This document shows, piece after piece, positions 9,099 through 17,505 of a stretch of 64,000 nt of DNA. The notes beneath the pieces are model-generated. The model had not been told where the DNA came from, made no database searches, and was given only the letters and a program-made list of their open reading frames with translations. Position 1 is the stretch's first letter, and each line of letters starts with the position of its first letter. The stretch is taken from contig MNQT01000023.1 of NCBI GenBank assembly GCA_001915575.1, positions 208,752 to 272,751 on the forward strand, given 5' to 3'. Origin of the DNA: Bacteroides sp. CAG:1060_57_27 (GTDB lineage Bacteria; Bacteroidota; Bacteroidia; Bacteroidales; UBA932). The position numbers were made by a program, and so were the translations under genes.

Positions 9099-10286
9099 AT
9101 GGACAATGACAGGCTGTCGGCCGTAAGCGCTATCGCGCTGCACGCACTGCTCGGCGGTGCACCGAAATTCACACAGGACATACTGGCAGGCGGATTCAGG
9201 TCCGCACGGGAAGTGTTCTCGTTCGACAGGGAACACGGCGGGAGATTCCTCGAAGCCTTCCGCCGGCGGGCGGGCGTGCCTGACGAAGACGCCCTCTTCA
9301 GGAAGGCGGAGCGGGAATACGGACGCCTTGGCGGCGAAGGCTGCCGGTTCGTAAGCATATTCGACGCCTGCTACCCCGCCCTCCTCAGGGACTGTCCTGA
9401 CGCTCCCCTGCTGCTGTATGTACGCAGCGTATCCTCCCCGGAAGAGGTTTTCCAAGGCACTCCGGGACGCGGTGCCGGATTTCCGATATCGGTGGTCGGC
9501 ACGAGGGACATGAGTCCGTACGGCCGGCACTGGTGCCGCGAGACCGTTCGGGCGCTTGCTGACACGGGGGCGACCCCGACGATAGTGAGCGGGCTGGCGT
9601 TCGGCGCCGACATCTGCGCACATCTCGCCGCCCTCGAATACGGGCTGCCCACGATAGCAGTACTCCCCTGCGGCATCGACTGCACCTACCCGAGAAGCCA
9701 CGACGCATACGCACGCAGGATAGCCTCCACGCCGCGCTGCGCCCTGATAACGGACTATCCGCCAGGAACCATGCTGCACAAGTCGAACTTCCTGCGCCGC
9801 AACCGGATAATCGCCGGCCTGTCGCGATGCACGATACTCGTGGAGTCCCGGACACGCGGCGGCGGGATGATGACCTCGCGCCTCGCCTCAGGCTACGGCA
9901 GGGAGGTCTATGCCATACCAGGAAGGATAGACGACATGCGCTCCGGAGGGTGCAATCTGCTCATAGCGGAGAAGACGGCCGAACCGCTGATTTCCCCGAG
10001 GCTGCTCTGCACCACCCTCGGACTCGCCTCGGAAGGGCATGCCGCCAGAGCGGGAGCCGCAACGCCCCCGGCAGCCCTGGAAGGTTGCAGCAGGGAGGAG
10101 CAAACCCTCGCCTCCGCGCTGCTCAGGGCCCTGCGGGAGTATCCGGGCGCCGATGCCGAAACCCTCTGCACCGTCACGGGGCAGGACTTCGGACCCGTCT
10201 CGGCGATGCTCACCCGACTCGAAAGCGCAGACATTATTTCCAGCGACCTGTCCGGACGGTGCTCGCTGAATCTTAAAAATGATTAA
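9099..10286 (+). CDS. dprA: DNA-processing protein DprA (Smf)
   Basis: 395 residues. A helical N-terminal region is followed by the Rossmann-like DprA core (SVVGTRDMSPYG, VSGLAFGADICAH, VLPCGIDCTYPRSH, FLRRNRIIAGLS, YAIPGRIDD) and a C-terminal winged-helix (about 325-395). DprA binds incoming single-stranded DNA and loads RecA. The ATG at 9099 has a GGAGA six bases upstream and is preferred over the in-frame TTG at 9081. The stop codon overlaps the -7 box of tatD. Confidence 0.93.
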   Translation: MDNDRLSAVSAIALHALLGGAPKFTQDILAGGFRSAREVFSFDREHGGRFLEAFRRRAGVPDEDALFRKAEREYGRLGGEGCRFVSIFDACYPALLRDCPDAPLLLYVRSVSSPEEVFQGTPGRGAGFPISVVGTRDMSPYGRHWCRETVRALADTGATPTIVSGLAFGADICAHLAALEYGLPTIAVLPCGIDCTYPRSHDAYARRIASTPRCALITDYPPGTMLHKSNFLRRNRIIAGLSRCTILVESRTRGGGMMTSRLASGYGREVYAIPGRIDDMRSGGCNLLIAEKTAEPLISPRLLCTTLGLASEGHAARAGAATPPAALEGCSREEQTLASALLRALREYPGADAETLCTVTGQDFGPVSAMLTRLESADIISSDLSGRCSLNLKND

Positions 10287-10291
10287 CTTTG
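10284..10291 (+). promoter_or_regulatory. -7 box of tatD, overlapping the dprA stop
   Basis: TAACTTTG begins with the dprA TAA stop codon. Its final G is 8 nt from the tatD ATG, which would leave a 5' leader of only about four bases. Confidence 0.5.
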
Positions 10292-10298
10292 TTCTCCC

Positions 10299-11069
10299 AT
10301 GGAGTTCATCGACACACATACCCACAACTACGACCCCGCCTTTGAAGGCTGCGAACAGGAGATAATACGCAAGGGCGTCGACGCCGGAGTCGGCATAATG
10401 CTCCAGGCGGACATCGACTCGCACGAGCGTCCCTCGATGTTCGCGCTCGTGGACAGGAATCCGGGTGTGCTCAGACCCATGCTGGGCCTGTACCCCGGTT
10501 CGGTGACGGACAGCTGGAGGGACGAGATAGACGCGCTCGCCGCATACCGCGACCGGGGCGTCGTCGCCATAGGCGAGATCGGACTCGACTACCACAACGG
10601 TACGGACTTCCGCAAGGAGCAGCTGGAGGCGTTCAGGGTACAGCTCGAACTTGCATCCGAATGGGACCTGCCTGTCAACATCCACCTCAGGGACGCGACG
10701 GAAGACTTCTTCACGGTGATCCGTGACTGCCGCCACCTCCACCTCAGAGGCAACCTCCACGCATTCGGAGGAAGCATCGAGATGTTCAGACGGCTGTGCT
10801 CCTGCGGCGGAGACTGGTATGTAGGCATCGGAGGGGTGGTCACCTTCAAGAACTCCGCGATCGGCAGGCACATAGCCGAGTTCCCGCTGGAGAGGATAGT
10901 GCTCGAGACCGACGCCCCCTACCTGGCGCCCACGCCGCACAGGGGCGAGCGCAACGACAGTTCCAACATCCCGCTCATCGCCGCATTCATAGCCGGCAGC
11001 ATGGGCACAGACATGGAAAGGATAGCACAGGCTACCACATACAACGCAAGACAACTGTTTTCACTCTAA
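10299..11069 (+). CDS. tatD: TatD family metal-dependent hydrolase
   Basis: 256 residues with a TIM-barrel amidohydrolase layout. Metal ligands expected of the family are seen: His7 and His9 in DTHTHNY, Glu in IGEIGLDY, His in PVNIHLRD, His in GNLHAFGG, and Asp in LETDAPYLAP. TatD proteins act as Mg2+-dependent 3'-5' exonucleases or D-aminoacyl-tRNA deacylase-like enzymes; the substrate here is not determined. ansA follows 18 bp downstream behind an AGGAGGA ribosome-binding site. Confidence 0.92.
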   Translation: MEFIDTHTHNYDPAFEGCEQEIIRKGVDAGVGIMLQADIDSHERPSMFALVDRNPGVLRPMLGLYPGSVTDSWRDEIDALAAYRDRGVVAIGEIGLDYHNGTDFRKEQLEAFRVQLELASEWDLPVNIHLRDATEDFFTVIRDCRHLHLRGNLHAFGGSIEMFRRLCSCGGDWYVGIGGVVTFKNSAIGRHIAEFPLERIVLETDAPYLAPTPHRGERNDSSNIPLIAAFIAGSMGTDMERIAQATTYNARQLFSL

Positions 11070-11087
11070 CGGCAGGAGGAAGGACCC

Positions 11088-12152
11088 ATGAGACTGAACT
11101 TCTTCAAAGACGCTCCGGCATCGAAGTCAGCCGTGCTCCTCATCTACACGGGAGGCACGATAGGAATGAAGGAAGACCCCGTCGACGGAGCCCTCAGGCC
11201 TTTCGACTTCGACAGCCTGCTCGACGAGGTGCCGGAACTGCGCAAGTTCGCGCTGCGCATCGACCACTACACCTTCTCTCCGCTGATAGACTCGTCCGAC
11301 GTGGAGCCGTCGATGTGGCAGGCCATAGCCGGGATCATCAGGGAGCGGTACGACGACTACGACGGATTCGTGATACTCCACGGCACCGACACCATGGCCT
11401 ACAGCGCCTCCGCTATGAGTTTCATGTTCGACCACCTCGACAAGCCCGTGATATTCACGGGAAGCCAGCTTCCGATAGGGCGGCCGCGCACGGACGGCAA
11501 GGAGAACCTGATATCGGCCGTAGAGATAGCGGCGGCGCGGGACAGCCGCGGAGGGGCGATGGTGCCCGAAGTGTGCATCTGCTTCAACTCGCACCTCTAC
11601 AGGGGCAACCGCAGCACCAAGGTCAACGCGACCGGCTTCGACGCGTTCGCCTCGCCCAACTACCCTCCGCTTGCCACCGCCGGTATCAATATAAAGTACA
11701 ACAGCAGCTGCATCCACTACCCGTCCGACCGCAGGAAGCCGCTCGAGGTCAACACCATGCTCGACACGAGGGTGTCCATACTGAAAGTCCACCCCGGCAT
11801 GACCGAGCAGGTGGTGGAAGACATACTCCTCGGCTCCGGAAGCCGCGCGGTGATACTCGAGACCTACGGCTCCGGCAACGCGGTCTCCAAGCCGTGGTTC
11901 CTCAGGCTCGTCAGGGAAGCCGCGGACAGGGGGAAGATACTGCTCAACGTGACCCAGTGCCTCAGCGGTGACGTCGACATGGACATCTACGCGACCGGCC
12001 GCAGCCTCAAGGAGGCGGGAGTGGTGTCGGGACACGACATAACGACAGAGAGCGCCCTCGGCAAACTCTTCTTCCTCATGGGAAGCAGCAGCGACAACGG
12101 ACGGGTGAAAAGCTTTCTCGAGAAGAACCTCAAGGGAGAAATATCCAAATAA
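11088..12152 (+). CDS. ansA: L-asparaginase, type I (cytoplasmic)
   Basis: 354 residues without a signal peptide. The first catalytic motif is YTGGTIGMK (nucleophilic Thr24) and the second is LHGTDTMAYSAS (Thr100, Asp101), with GSQLPIGRPRTD following, as in E. coli AnsA. It hydrolyses asparagine to aspartate and ammonia. It has a strong AGGAGGA Shine-Dalgarno and probably shares a transcript with tatD. Confidence 0.94.
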   Translation: MRLNFFKDAPASKSAVLLIYTGGTIGMKEDPVDGALRPFDFDSLLDEVPELRKFALRIDHYTFSPLIDSSDVEPSMWQAIAGIIRERYDDYDGFVILHGTDTMAYSASAMSFMFDHLDKPVIFTGSQLPIGRPRTDGKENLISAVEIAAARDSRGGAMVPEVCICFNSHLYRGNRSTKVNATGFDAFASPNYPPLATAGINIKYNSSCIHYPSDRRKPLEVNTMLDTRVSILKVHPGMTEQVVEDILLGSGSRAVILETYGSGNAVSKPWFLRLVREAADRGKILLNVTQCLSGDVDMDIYATGRSLKEAGVVSGHDITTESALGKLFFLMGSSSDNGRVKSFLEKNLKGEISK

Positions 12153-12168
12153 CTATTGCCATATGAAA

Positions 12169-12176
12169 TATTTTTG
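12169..12176 (+). promoter_or_regulatory. -7 box of the exbB-exbD operon
   Basis: TATTTTTG matches TAnnTTTG and lies 61 nt before the exbB ATG, leaving an AT-rich leader. Confidence 0.45.
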
Positions 12177-12236
12177 CTAAATTGCACTGATTTTAATTGC
12201 GAATAATATTACAACTAATACATTATTAAAATCATT

Positions 12237-13028
12237 ATGAAAAAGTTTTTCCTGTTATTGGCAGTTGCCGGCGTAATGGCCTTCGCTGCCAACACTGCAT
12301 CTGCTCAGGACGAGCAGGCCGCTCCTGCCCCCGAAGCAACTGAAGCCGCGGCTCCCGCAAGCCTCACCTCTCTTACGGCTGCAGCTCCCGAGGTTCCCCT
12401 CCACCAGGCACTCAAGACCAAGTTCATCGAGGGTGGTCCCGGATTCATGTCCCTGATCATCATCTGCCTTATCATCGGTCTTGCACTCGCAATCGAGCGT
12501 ATCCTGTACCTCTCATTCTCCGAGACCAACACCAAGAAGCTCGTCGCCCAGGTTGAGGAAGCCCTCGCCAACGGCGGAATCGAGGCTGCCAAGGACGTTT
12601 GCCGCAACACCCGCGGACCTGTAGCAAGCATCTTCTATCAGGGACTCCTCCGCTACGACCAGGGCGTAGACGTTGTCGAGAAGACCGTCGTTTCCTACGG
12701 CTCCGTACAGATGAGCGAAATGGAGAAGGGACTTACCTGGATCGCACTGTTCATCGCCCTTGCACCTTCACTCGGATTCCTCGGAACCGTTGTCGGAATG
12801 ATCCAGGCCTTCGATGCCATCCAGGCTGCAGGTGACATTTCACCTAACATCGTTGCCGGAGGTATGAAGGTTGCGTTGATCACCACCGTAGGCGGACTTA
12901 TCGTTGCGATGATTCTCCAGGTATTCTACAACTACATCCTCGCGAAGATCGACTCCCTCACCGTAGACATGGAGGACTCTTCAATCTCACTCGTGGATGT
13001 ACTCACGAAATACAACGGGAAGAAATAA
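12237..13028 (+). CDS. exbB: ExbB/TolQ/MotA-type proton channel protein
   Basis: 263 residues. A cleavable signal peptide (ending ANTASAQ) and an Ala/Pro/Glu-rich linker precede three membrane helices: about 70-92, then the two-helix MotA/TolQ/ExbB core with APSLGFLGTVVGMIQAF and KVALITTVGGLIVAMILQ. ExbB pentamers with ExbD use the proton gradient to power TonB. First gene of a four-gene operon with a small membrane protein and two ExbD proteins. Confidence 0.92.
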   Translation: MKKFFLLLAVAGVMAFAANTASAQDEQAAPAPEATEAAAPASLTSLTAAAPEVPLHQALKTKFIEGGPGFMSLIIICLIIGLALAIERILYLSFSETNTKKLVAQVEEALANGGIEAAKDVCRNTRGPVASIFYQGLLRYDQGVDVVEKTVVSYGSVQMSEMEKGLTWIALFIALAPSLGFLGTVVGMIQAFDAIQAAGDISPNIVAGGMKVALITTVGGLIVAMILQVFYNYILAKIDSLTVDMEDSSISLVDVLTKYNGKK

Positions 13029-13053
13029 TCATTCTGCAATCCGATAATCAATC

Positions 13054-13497
13054 ATGAAACTCAATAAATTATTCAAACTATTCATGCTCGTGCTGGTTGT
13101 CATCAGCGTCGCGCTGTTGATCTGGGGCTTCGCAGCAGGCTTCATGACCAACGACGCACAGGCTGTGGACGCCCTGCTCTACTATGGCTACATCATGGTG
13201 GGCATAGCACTTGCGGCATGGGTACTTGTAGGACTGGTCATCGCCATCAAGAACAACCCCAGGTCACTCATCAAGCTTGGCGGAATCCTTGTAGTCGGCG
13301 TTGCCCTCTGCCTGGTATCCTATCTTCTGGCTCCGGGCACTCCTGCAATGGGCAGGGAGAACATCATCCCTGCAGACACCCCCGGTGTCCTCAAACTTAC
13401 TGATACCGTTCTCAACCTTACCTACATCGCCGGCGTGCTCGCCATAGTTGCAATCATCGTCGGTGAGATACGTATGGCAATCACTAACAAGAAATAA
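13054..13497 (+). CDS. Small membrane protein inside the exbB-exbD operon
   Basis: 147 residues with four hydrophobic segments (about 10-30, 43-66, 74-92 and 118-140). No motif is recognised. Its fixed place between exbB and exbD (25 bp after exbB, 2 bp before exbD) suggests an accessory subunit of the energy-transducing complex, a common arrangement in Bacteroidales. Function is not known to me. Confidence 0.7.
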   Translation: MKLNKLFKLFMLVLVVISVALLIWGFAAGFMTNDAQAVDALLYYGYIMVGIALAAWVLVGLVIAIKNNPRSLIKLGGILVVGVALCLVSYLLAPGTPAMGRENIIPADTPGVLKLTDTVLNLTYIAGVLAIVAIIVGEIRMAITNKK

Positions 13498-13499
13498 TC

Positions 13500-14078
13500 A
13501 TGGGCAAGAAATCAACACCGGCAATCAACTCCAGTTCAACGGCCGACATAGCATTCCTTCTGCTGTGCTACTTCCTCATGACCACGACCATGGGATCACA
13601 GTCAGGTCTGTCACGCCGACTTCCTCCCATGCCCCAGGAAGGCCAGGAGCTGCAGAACCAGAGGGTGAACAGCCGAAACGTCATCATCGTCAGGATCAAC
13701 AGTCAGAACAGGCTTTTTGCAGGTGGTGAGCCCATTGATATCTCTCAGCTCAAAGACAAGATCAAGGAATTCCTTACAAACCCCACGAACGATCCCAACC
13801 TTCCCGCAAGGGAGATGAAGGACATCGAAGGGTTCGGCGAATATGCAGTCTCACAGGGTGTGATCTCCCTCCAGAACGACCGTAGTACGAGCTACAGCCA
13901 GTACATTGCGGTACAGAACGAGCTGGCAAAGGCGATCAACGAGCTCCGAGACGAGTTCGCGTTCAGAAATTACGGCAAGAACTTCGCTTCCCTCACTTCA
14001 GAGCAGCAGGACATAGTCCAGGAAGCGGTTCCCCAGCTGATTTCCGAGGCAGAACCTGTGGACGTAACAAGAAGATAA
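13500..14078 (+). CDS. exbD: ExbD/TolR-like biopolymer transport protein (first copy)
   Basis: 192 residues. The single N-terminal membrane helix starts with the essential Asp in SSSTADIAFLLLCYFLMTT, followed by a periplasmic domain longer than the second copy. It would form the proton path with ExbB. The start is 2 bp after the preceding stop, so translation is coupled. Confidence 0.9.
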   Translation: MGKKSTPAINSSSTADIAFLLLCYFLMTTTMGSQSGLSRRLPPMPQEGQELQNQRVNSRNVIIVRINSQNRLFAGGEPIDISQLKDKIKEFLTNPTNDPNLPAREMKDIEGFGEYAVSQGVISLQNDRSTSYSQYIAVQNELAKAINELRDEFAFRNYGKNFASLTSEQQDIVQEAVPQLISEAEPVDVTRR

Positions 14079-14096
14079 CAACAGGAGGAAACCATT

Positions 14097-14564
14097 ATGT
14101 CAAAGTTTAAAGAAAGCAACAAGAAGGAAGTCCCCGGAATAACCTCGAGCTCCCTGTCCGACATCGTGTTCATGCTCCTGTTCTTCTTCATGGTGACCAC
14201 ACAGTTCCGCGACAGCGAGAACATGGTTGTCGTAAGGATTCCCGAGGCTTCCGAGGTAGTAAAGCTTGAAAGGAAGGACCTCAACTCGTACATCAACATC
14301 GGAACCCCTATCCCTGCACTCCAGGGTCAGTACGGAACCGAGCCCCGTATCCAGTTGAACGACTCTTTCAGGACTACGGAAGACATCCGTAACTTCATCG
14401 CCGCGGAGCGTGAGTCGAAGAACGAGGCCGACCGTCAGTTCATGACTGTCAGCATCAGAGCCGACGAAAGTATCAGAATGGGTATCATCACTGACGTGAA
14501 GCAGGAGCTCAGGCGCTGCTCCGCGCTCAAGATCATGTACTCTGCAAGAAAACCTGCGGAGTAA
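14097..14564 (+). CDS. exbD: ExbD/TolR-like biopolymer transport protein (second copy)
   Basis: 155 residues. The N-terminal helix carries the channel Asp in SSSLSDIVFMLLFFFMVTT, and a short periplasmic domain follows (RMGIITDVKQELR near the end). Preceded by an AGGAGG ribosome-binding site. Two non-identical ExbD proteins per ExbB are common in this phylum and may assemble together. A rho-independent terminator follows 22 bp after the stop. Confidence 0.9.
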   Translation: MSKFKESNKKEVPGITSSSLSDIVFMLLFFFMVTTQFRDSENMVVVRIPEASEVVKLERKDLNSYINIGTPIPALQGQYGTEPRIQLNDSFRTTEDIRNFIAAERESKNEADRQFMTVSIRADESIRMGIITDVKQELRRCSALKIMYSARKPAE

Positions 14565-14585
14565 TACTCCACAGCAATGTATAGA

Positions 14586-14621
14586 AGCAGCCCCCTTTCA
14601 TAGAGAGAGGGCTGCTTTTTT
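14586..14621 (+). terminator. Rho-independent terminator of the exbB operon
   Basis: Stem AGCAGCCC/GGGCTGCT (14586-14593 with 14609-14616) followed by a T-run to 14621. It lies immediately before the asnS start at 14636. Confidence 0.85.
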
Positions 14622-14635
14622 AAAAACGAAAGAAT

Positions 14636-16039
14636 ATGGCTGAAACAGTACGAAGCAAGGTAAAGGACCTGCTCAGGATGCAGGCCGGACAAAAGGTTCT
14701 CGCGAAAGGATGGGTGAGGACGAAGAGGGGGAACAAGGAGATCGCATTCATTGCGCTCAACGACGGTTCCACGATCAAGAACATACAGATAGTGGTCGAC
14801 AAGAACGCCCGGACAGAGCCCGTGCTCGCGAAAGTCACGACCGGAGCCTGCATAGGAGTCACCGGAGACCTCGTCGAATCCGTCGGAAGCGGCCAGGATG
14901 TCGAGATCAAGGCGGACGAGATTACCGTCTACGGCACCTGCGACCCCGTGAGATACCCTCTCCAGAAGAAAGACACCTCCTTCGAGTACCTCAGGACCGT
15001 CGCACACCTGCGTCCAAGGACCAATACCTTCGGAGCCGTATTCCGCCTGAGGAGCCAGATGGCGTTCGCTATCCACGAATACTTCCACTCCAAGGGCTTC
15101 GTCTACCTGAACACTCCCCTTATCACCGCCGCAGACGCGGAAGGCGCGGGGCAGATGTTCCAGGTCACGACACTCGACCTCGCGAACGTACCGCGCAACA
15201 AGAAGGGCGAGCCCGACTACGGCAAGGACTTCTTCGGAAAGCAGACCAGCCTCACCGTGAGCGGCCAGCTCGAGGGAGAGCTCGGTGCGACCGCGCTCGG
15301 CGAGATCTACACATTCGGCCCTACATTCCGCGCCGAGAACTCCAACACTCCCCGCCACCTCGCGGAGTTCTGGATGATAGAGCCCGAAATGGCGTTCTAC
15401 GACATCAAGGACAACATGGACCTCGCGGAGGACTTCATAAAGCACCTCGTAAGGTATGCCCTCGAGAACTGCTACGACGATGTCAAGTTCCTTAACGACC
15501 GCTACGATCCCGAGCTCATAGACAGGCTCAGGGGCGTGGTCGACACGGAGTTCGTGCGCCTCGAGTACACCGACGGCATAAAGATACTCGAGCAGGCGGT
15601 GAAGGACGGCGTACAGTTCGAATACCCCGTATACTGGGGCGTAGACCTGCAGAGCGAGCACGAGAGGTACCTCGTCGAGAAGCATTTCGGCAGGCCGGTG
15701 ATCCTTACGGGCTATCCGAAGGACATCAAGGCCTTCTACATGAAGCAGAACGACGACGGCAAGACCGTCCGCGCAATGGACATACTCTTCCCCAAGATCG
15801 GAGAGATCATAGGCGGTTCGGAACGCGAGGCGGACCTCGACAAGCTCGAGAGGCGCATCGACGAGCTGAAGATGAGCCGCCGCACGCTCGAATGGTACAT
15901 CGACACCCGCCGCTTCGGCAGCTGTCCTCACAGCGGCTTCGGACTCGGATTCGAGAGGCTGCTGCTCTTCGTGACCGGAATGGCGAACATCCGCGACGTG
16001 ATTCCCTTCCCCCGTACTCCCAAGAACGCAGAATTCTAA
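14636..16039 (+). CDS. asnS: Asparaginyl-tRNA synthetase
   Basis: 467 residues, full length. An OB-fold anticodon-binding domain (about 1-110) is followed by the class IIb core with motif 2 ([17 protein letters not shown]) and motif 3 ([12 protein letters not shown]). The [11 protein letters not shown] pattern marks AsnRS rather than AspRS. It attaches asparagine to tRNA-Asn in the cytoplasm. udk follows after 4 bp. Confidence 0.96.
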   Translation: MAETVRSKVKDLLRMQAGQKVLAKGWVRTKRGNKEIAFIALNDGSTIKNIQIVVDKNARTEPVLAKVTTGACIGVTGDLVESVGSGQDVEIKADEITVYGTCDPVRYPLQKKDTSFEYLRTVAHLRPRTNTFGAVFRLRSQMAFAIHEYFHSKGFVYLNTPLITAADAEGAGQMFQVTTLDLANVPRNKKGEPDYGKDFFGKQTSLTVSGQLEGELGATALGEIYTFGPTFRAENSNTPRHLAEFWMIEPEMAFYDIKDNMDLAEDFIKHLVRYALENCYDDVKFLNDRYDPELIDRLRGVVDTEFVRLEYTDGIKILEQAVKDGVQFEYPVYWGVDLQSEHERYLVEKHFGRPVILTGYPKDIKAFYMKQNDDGKTVRAMDILFPKIGEIIGGSEREADLDKLERRIDELKMSRRTLEWYIDTRRFGSCPHSGFGLGFERLLLFVTGMANIRDVIPFPRTPKNAEF

Positions 16040-16043
16040 GGCC

Positions 16044-16673
16044 ATGCTCGTAATCGGAATAGCCGGAGGTTCCGGCTCGGGAAAGACGACGGTAGTAAAG
16101 GCAATCACCGAGAAGCTAAAGGCCGAGAAGGTGGTGGTCATACCTCAGGACGCATACTACAAGGACTCCAGCGACCTCACCGACGAGGAAAAGAGGACGC
16201 ACAACTTCGACCACCCCGACGCAATCGACTGGGAACTGCTCTGCTCGCAGCTCGAAGAGCTCAAGGCTGGGAAAAGCGTGGAGCAGCCGGTATACTCGTA
16301 CATCTCCTGCAGCCGCTCCAAGACCGAGACGGTGAAGGTCGAGCCTGCCGACGTCATCATCATCGAAGGCATACTCATCTTCACCTGCAAGGAGCTCCGC
16401 GACCAGATGGACATAAAGATCTTCGTGGACGCGGACGACGACGACCGCCTGATGAGGGTGATGTCGAGGGACATAGTCGAGAGGGGCAAGGACGTGCGCT
16501 GGGTAATAGAGCGCTACACCAGGACGGTGAAGCCCATGTACCTGCAGTTCATCGAGCCCAGCAAGCGCTACGCCGACATAATCATACCCCAGGGCGGACA
16601 CAACAAAGTAGCCATAAACATCATCACGAACACAATCGAAAAGTCCTTGAGAAAGCTGCAGACAGGCAAGTGA
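16044..16673 (+). CDS. udk: Uridine kinase
   Basis: 209 residues. The Walker A loop GIAGGSGSGKTT is at the N-terminus, DAYYKD provides the nucleoside-binding motif, and the conserved RDIVERG, RYTRTVKPM and PSKRYADIIIP motifs follow. It phosphorylates uridine and cytidine in pyrimidine salvage. Its TGA overlaps the GTG start of the next gene (GTGA). Confidence 0.95.
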   Translation: MLVIGIAGGSGSGKTTVVKAITEKLKAEKVVVIPQDAYYKDSSDLTDEEKRTHNFDHPDAIDWELLCSQLEELKAGKSVEQPVYSYISCSRSKTETVKVEPADVIIIEGILIFTCKELRDQMDIKIFVDADDDDRLMRVMSRDIVERGKDVRWVIERYTRTVKPMYLQFIEPSKRYADIIIPQGGHNKVAINIITNTIEKSLRKLQTGK

Positions 16674-17407
16674 AGAGACTCTCGCCAGAAAAGGAGGCAG
16701 GCATACTCCTGACCGTCATCGCGCATCTCGCCGCGCTGATAGTCCTGCTCGCGACAGGGCTCGGACACGCCCTGAGCAGGGAGCAGAGCTTCGTGCTCGA
16801 CTTCACGAACTACGAGCAGATGCAGGCCGAAATCGAAAGGCTCGAAAGGCAGGCCGCAATCGCCGAACGCATTAACAGGAGGCTCGAAGGGGAGATCGCC
16901 GCAGCAGGAGGCGGCGGAGCGGAATCGGAAGTCCGCAATGTCGCAGTCGACAGGGCCGCGCTGAGGGACGACCGAGGCACCGATGCCGAGCAGCTGTACC
17001 GCGACGCAGAAAGGCTGCAGCAGGAACTCGCCGAAGGCTACGAACTTCCGCAGGACGACAATTCAGCGATAGCGGCACCCGAAACACGGCAGGAGCAGAA
17101 CCCCTGGAAAGAAGAGGCCGCATATAGCGGACCTTCGGTAATCTCCTACGAGCTCGAGGGCAGGAAGGCCAGCACTCTGCCCATTCCGGCCTACCGCTGC
17201 ATGGGCGGCGGCCAGGTCACCGTAATCATAACTGTCAATCCGGGCGGAGACGTAATCTCCGCGAAAGTCGACGAGGACGTCTCGTCTCAGGACGCCTGCC
17301 TGCGCTCCTACGCCGTAAGGGCGGCAAGGATGTCGAGGTTCTCGATAAAGGCCGACGCTCCCGCAAGGCAGACAGGCAGCATAGTCTACGAATTTATAGC
17401 ACAATAG
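16670..17407 (+). CDS. TonB-like energy transducer protein
   Basis: 245 residues with a GTG start. One N-terminal membrane helix (about 11-32) is followed by a coiled-coil-prone region (EQMQAEIERLERQAAIAERIN), a low-complexity linker, and a C-terminal domain with the TonB-like pattern GGGQVTVIITVNPGGDVISAKV. The linker is Glu/Ala-rich rather than Pro-rich, so TonB function is inferred from the C-terminal domain and helix. It overlaps udk by 4 bp. Confidence 0.65.
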   Translation: MKRLSPEKEAGILLTVIAHLAALIVLLATGLGHALSREQSFVLDFTNYEQMQAEIERLERQAAIAERINRRLEGEIAAAGGGGAESEVRNVAVDRAALRDDRGTDAEQLYRDAERLQQELAEGYELPQDDNSAIAAPETRQEQNPWKEEAAYSGPSVISYELEGRKASTLPIPAYRCMGGGQVTVIITVNPGGDVISAKVDEDVSSQDACLRSYAVRAARMSRFSIKADAPARQTGSIVYEFIAQ

Positions 17408-17411
17408 GCGG

Positions 17412-17436
17412 AAAATCCACTTACAGGACGGATTTT
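17412..17436 (+). terminator. Weak hairpin terminator after the asnS-udk-tonB group
   Basis: AAAATCC (17412-17418) pairs with GGATTTT (17430-17436) across an 11-nt loop, and T-rich sequence follows. The stem is short, so this is tentative. Confidence 0.35.
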
Positions 17437-17505
17437 TATACCTATTTTTATGCCTGGACACCGGCATAAGCCGACACACCGACAACCAAAGCCAAGCCAC
17501 ATAAT

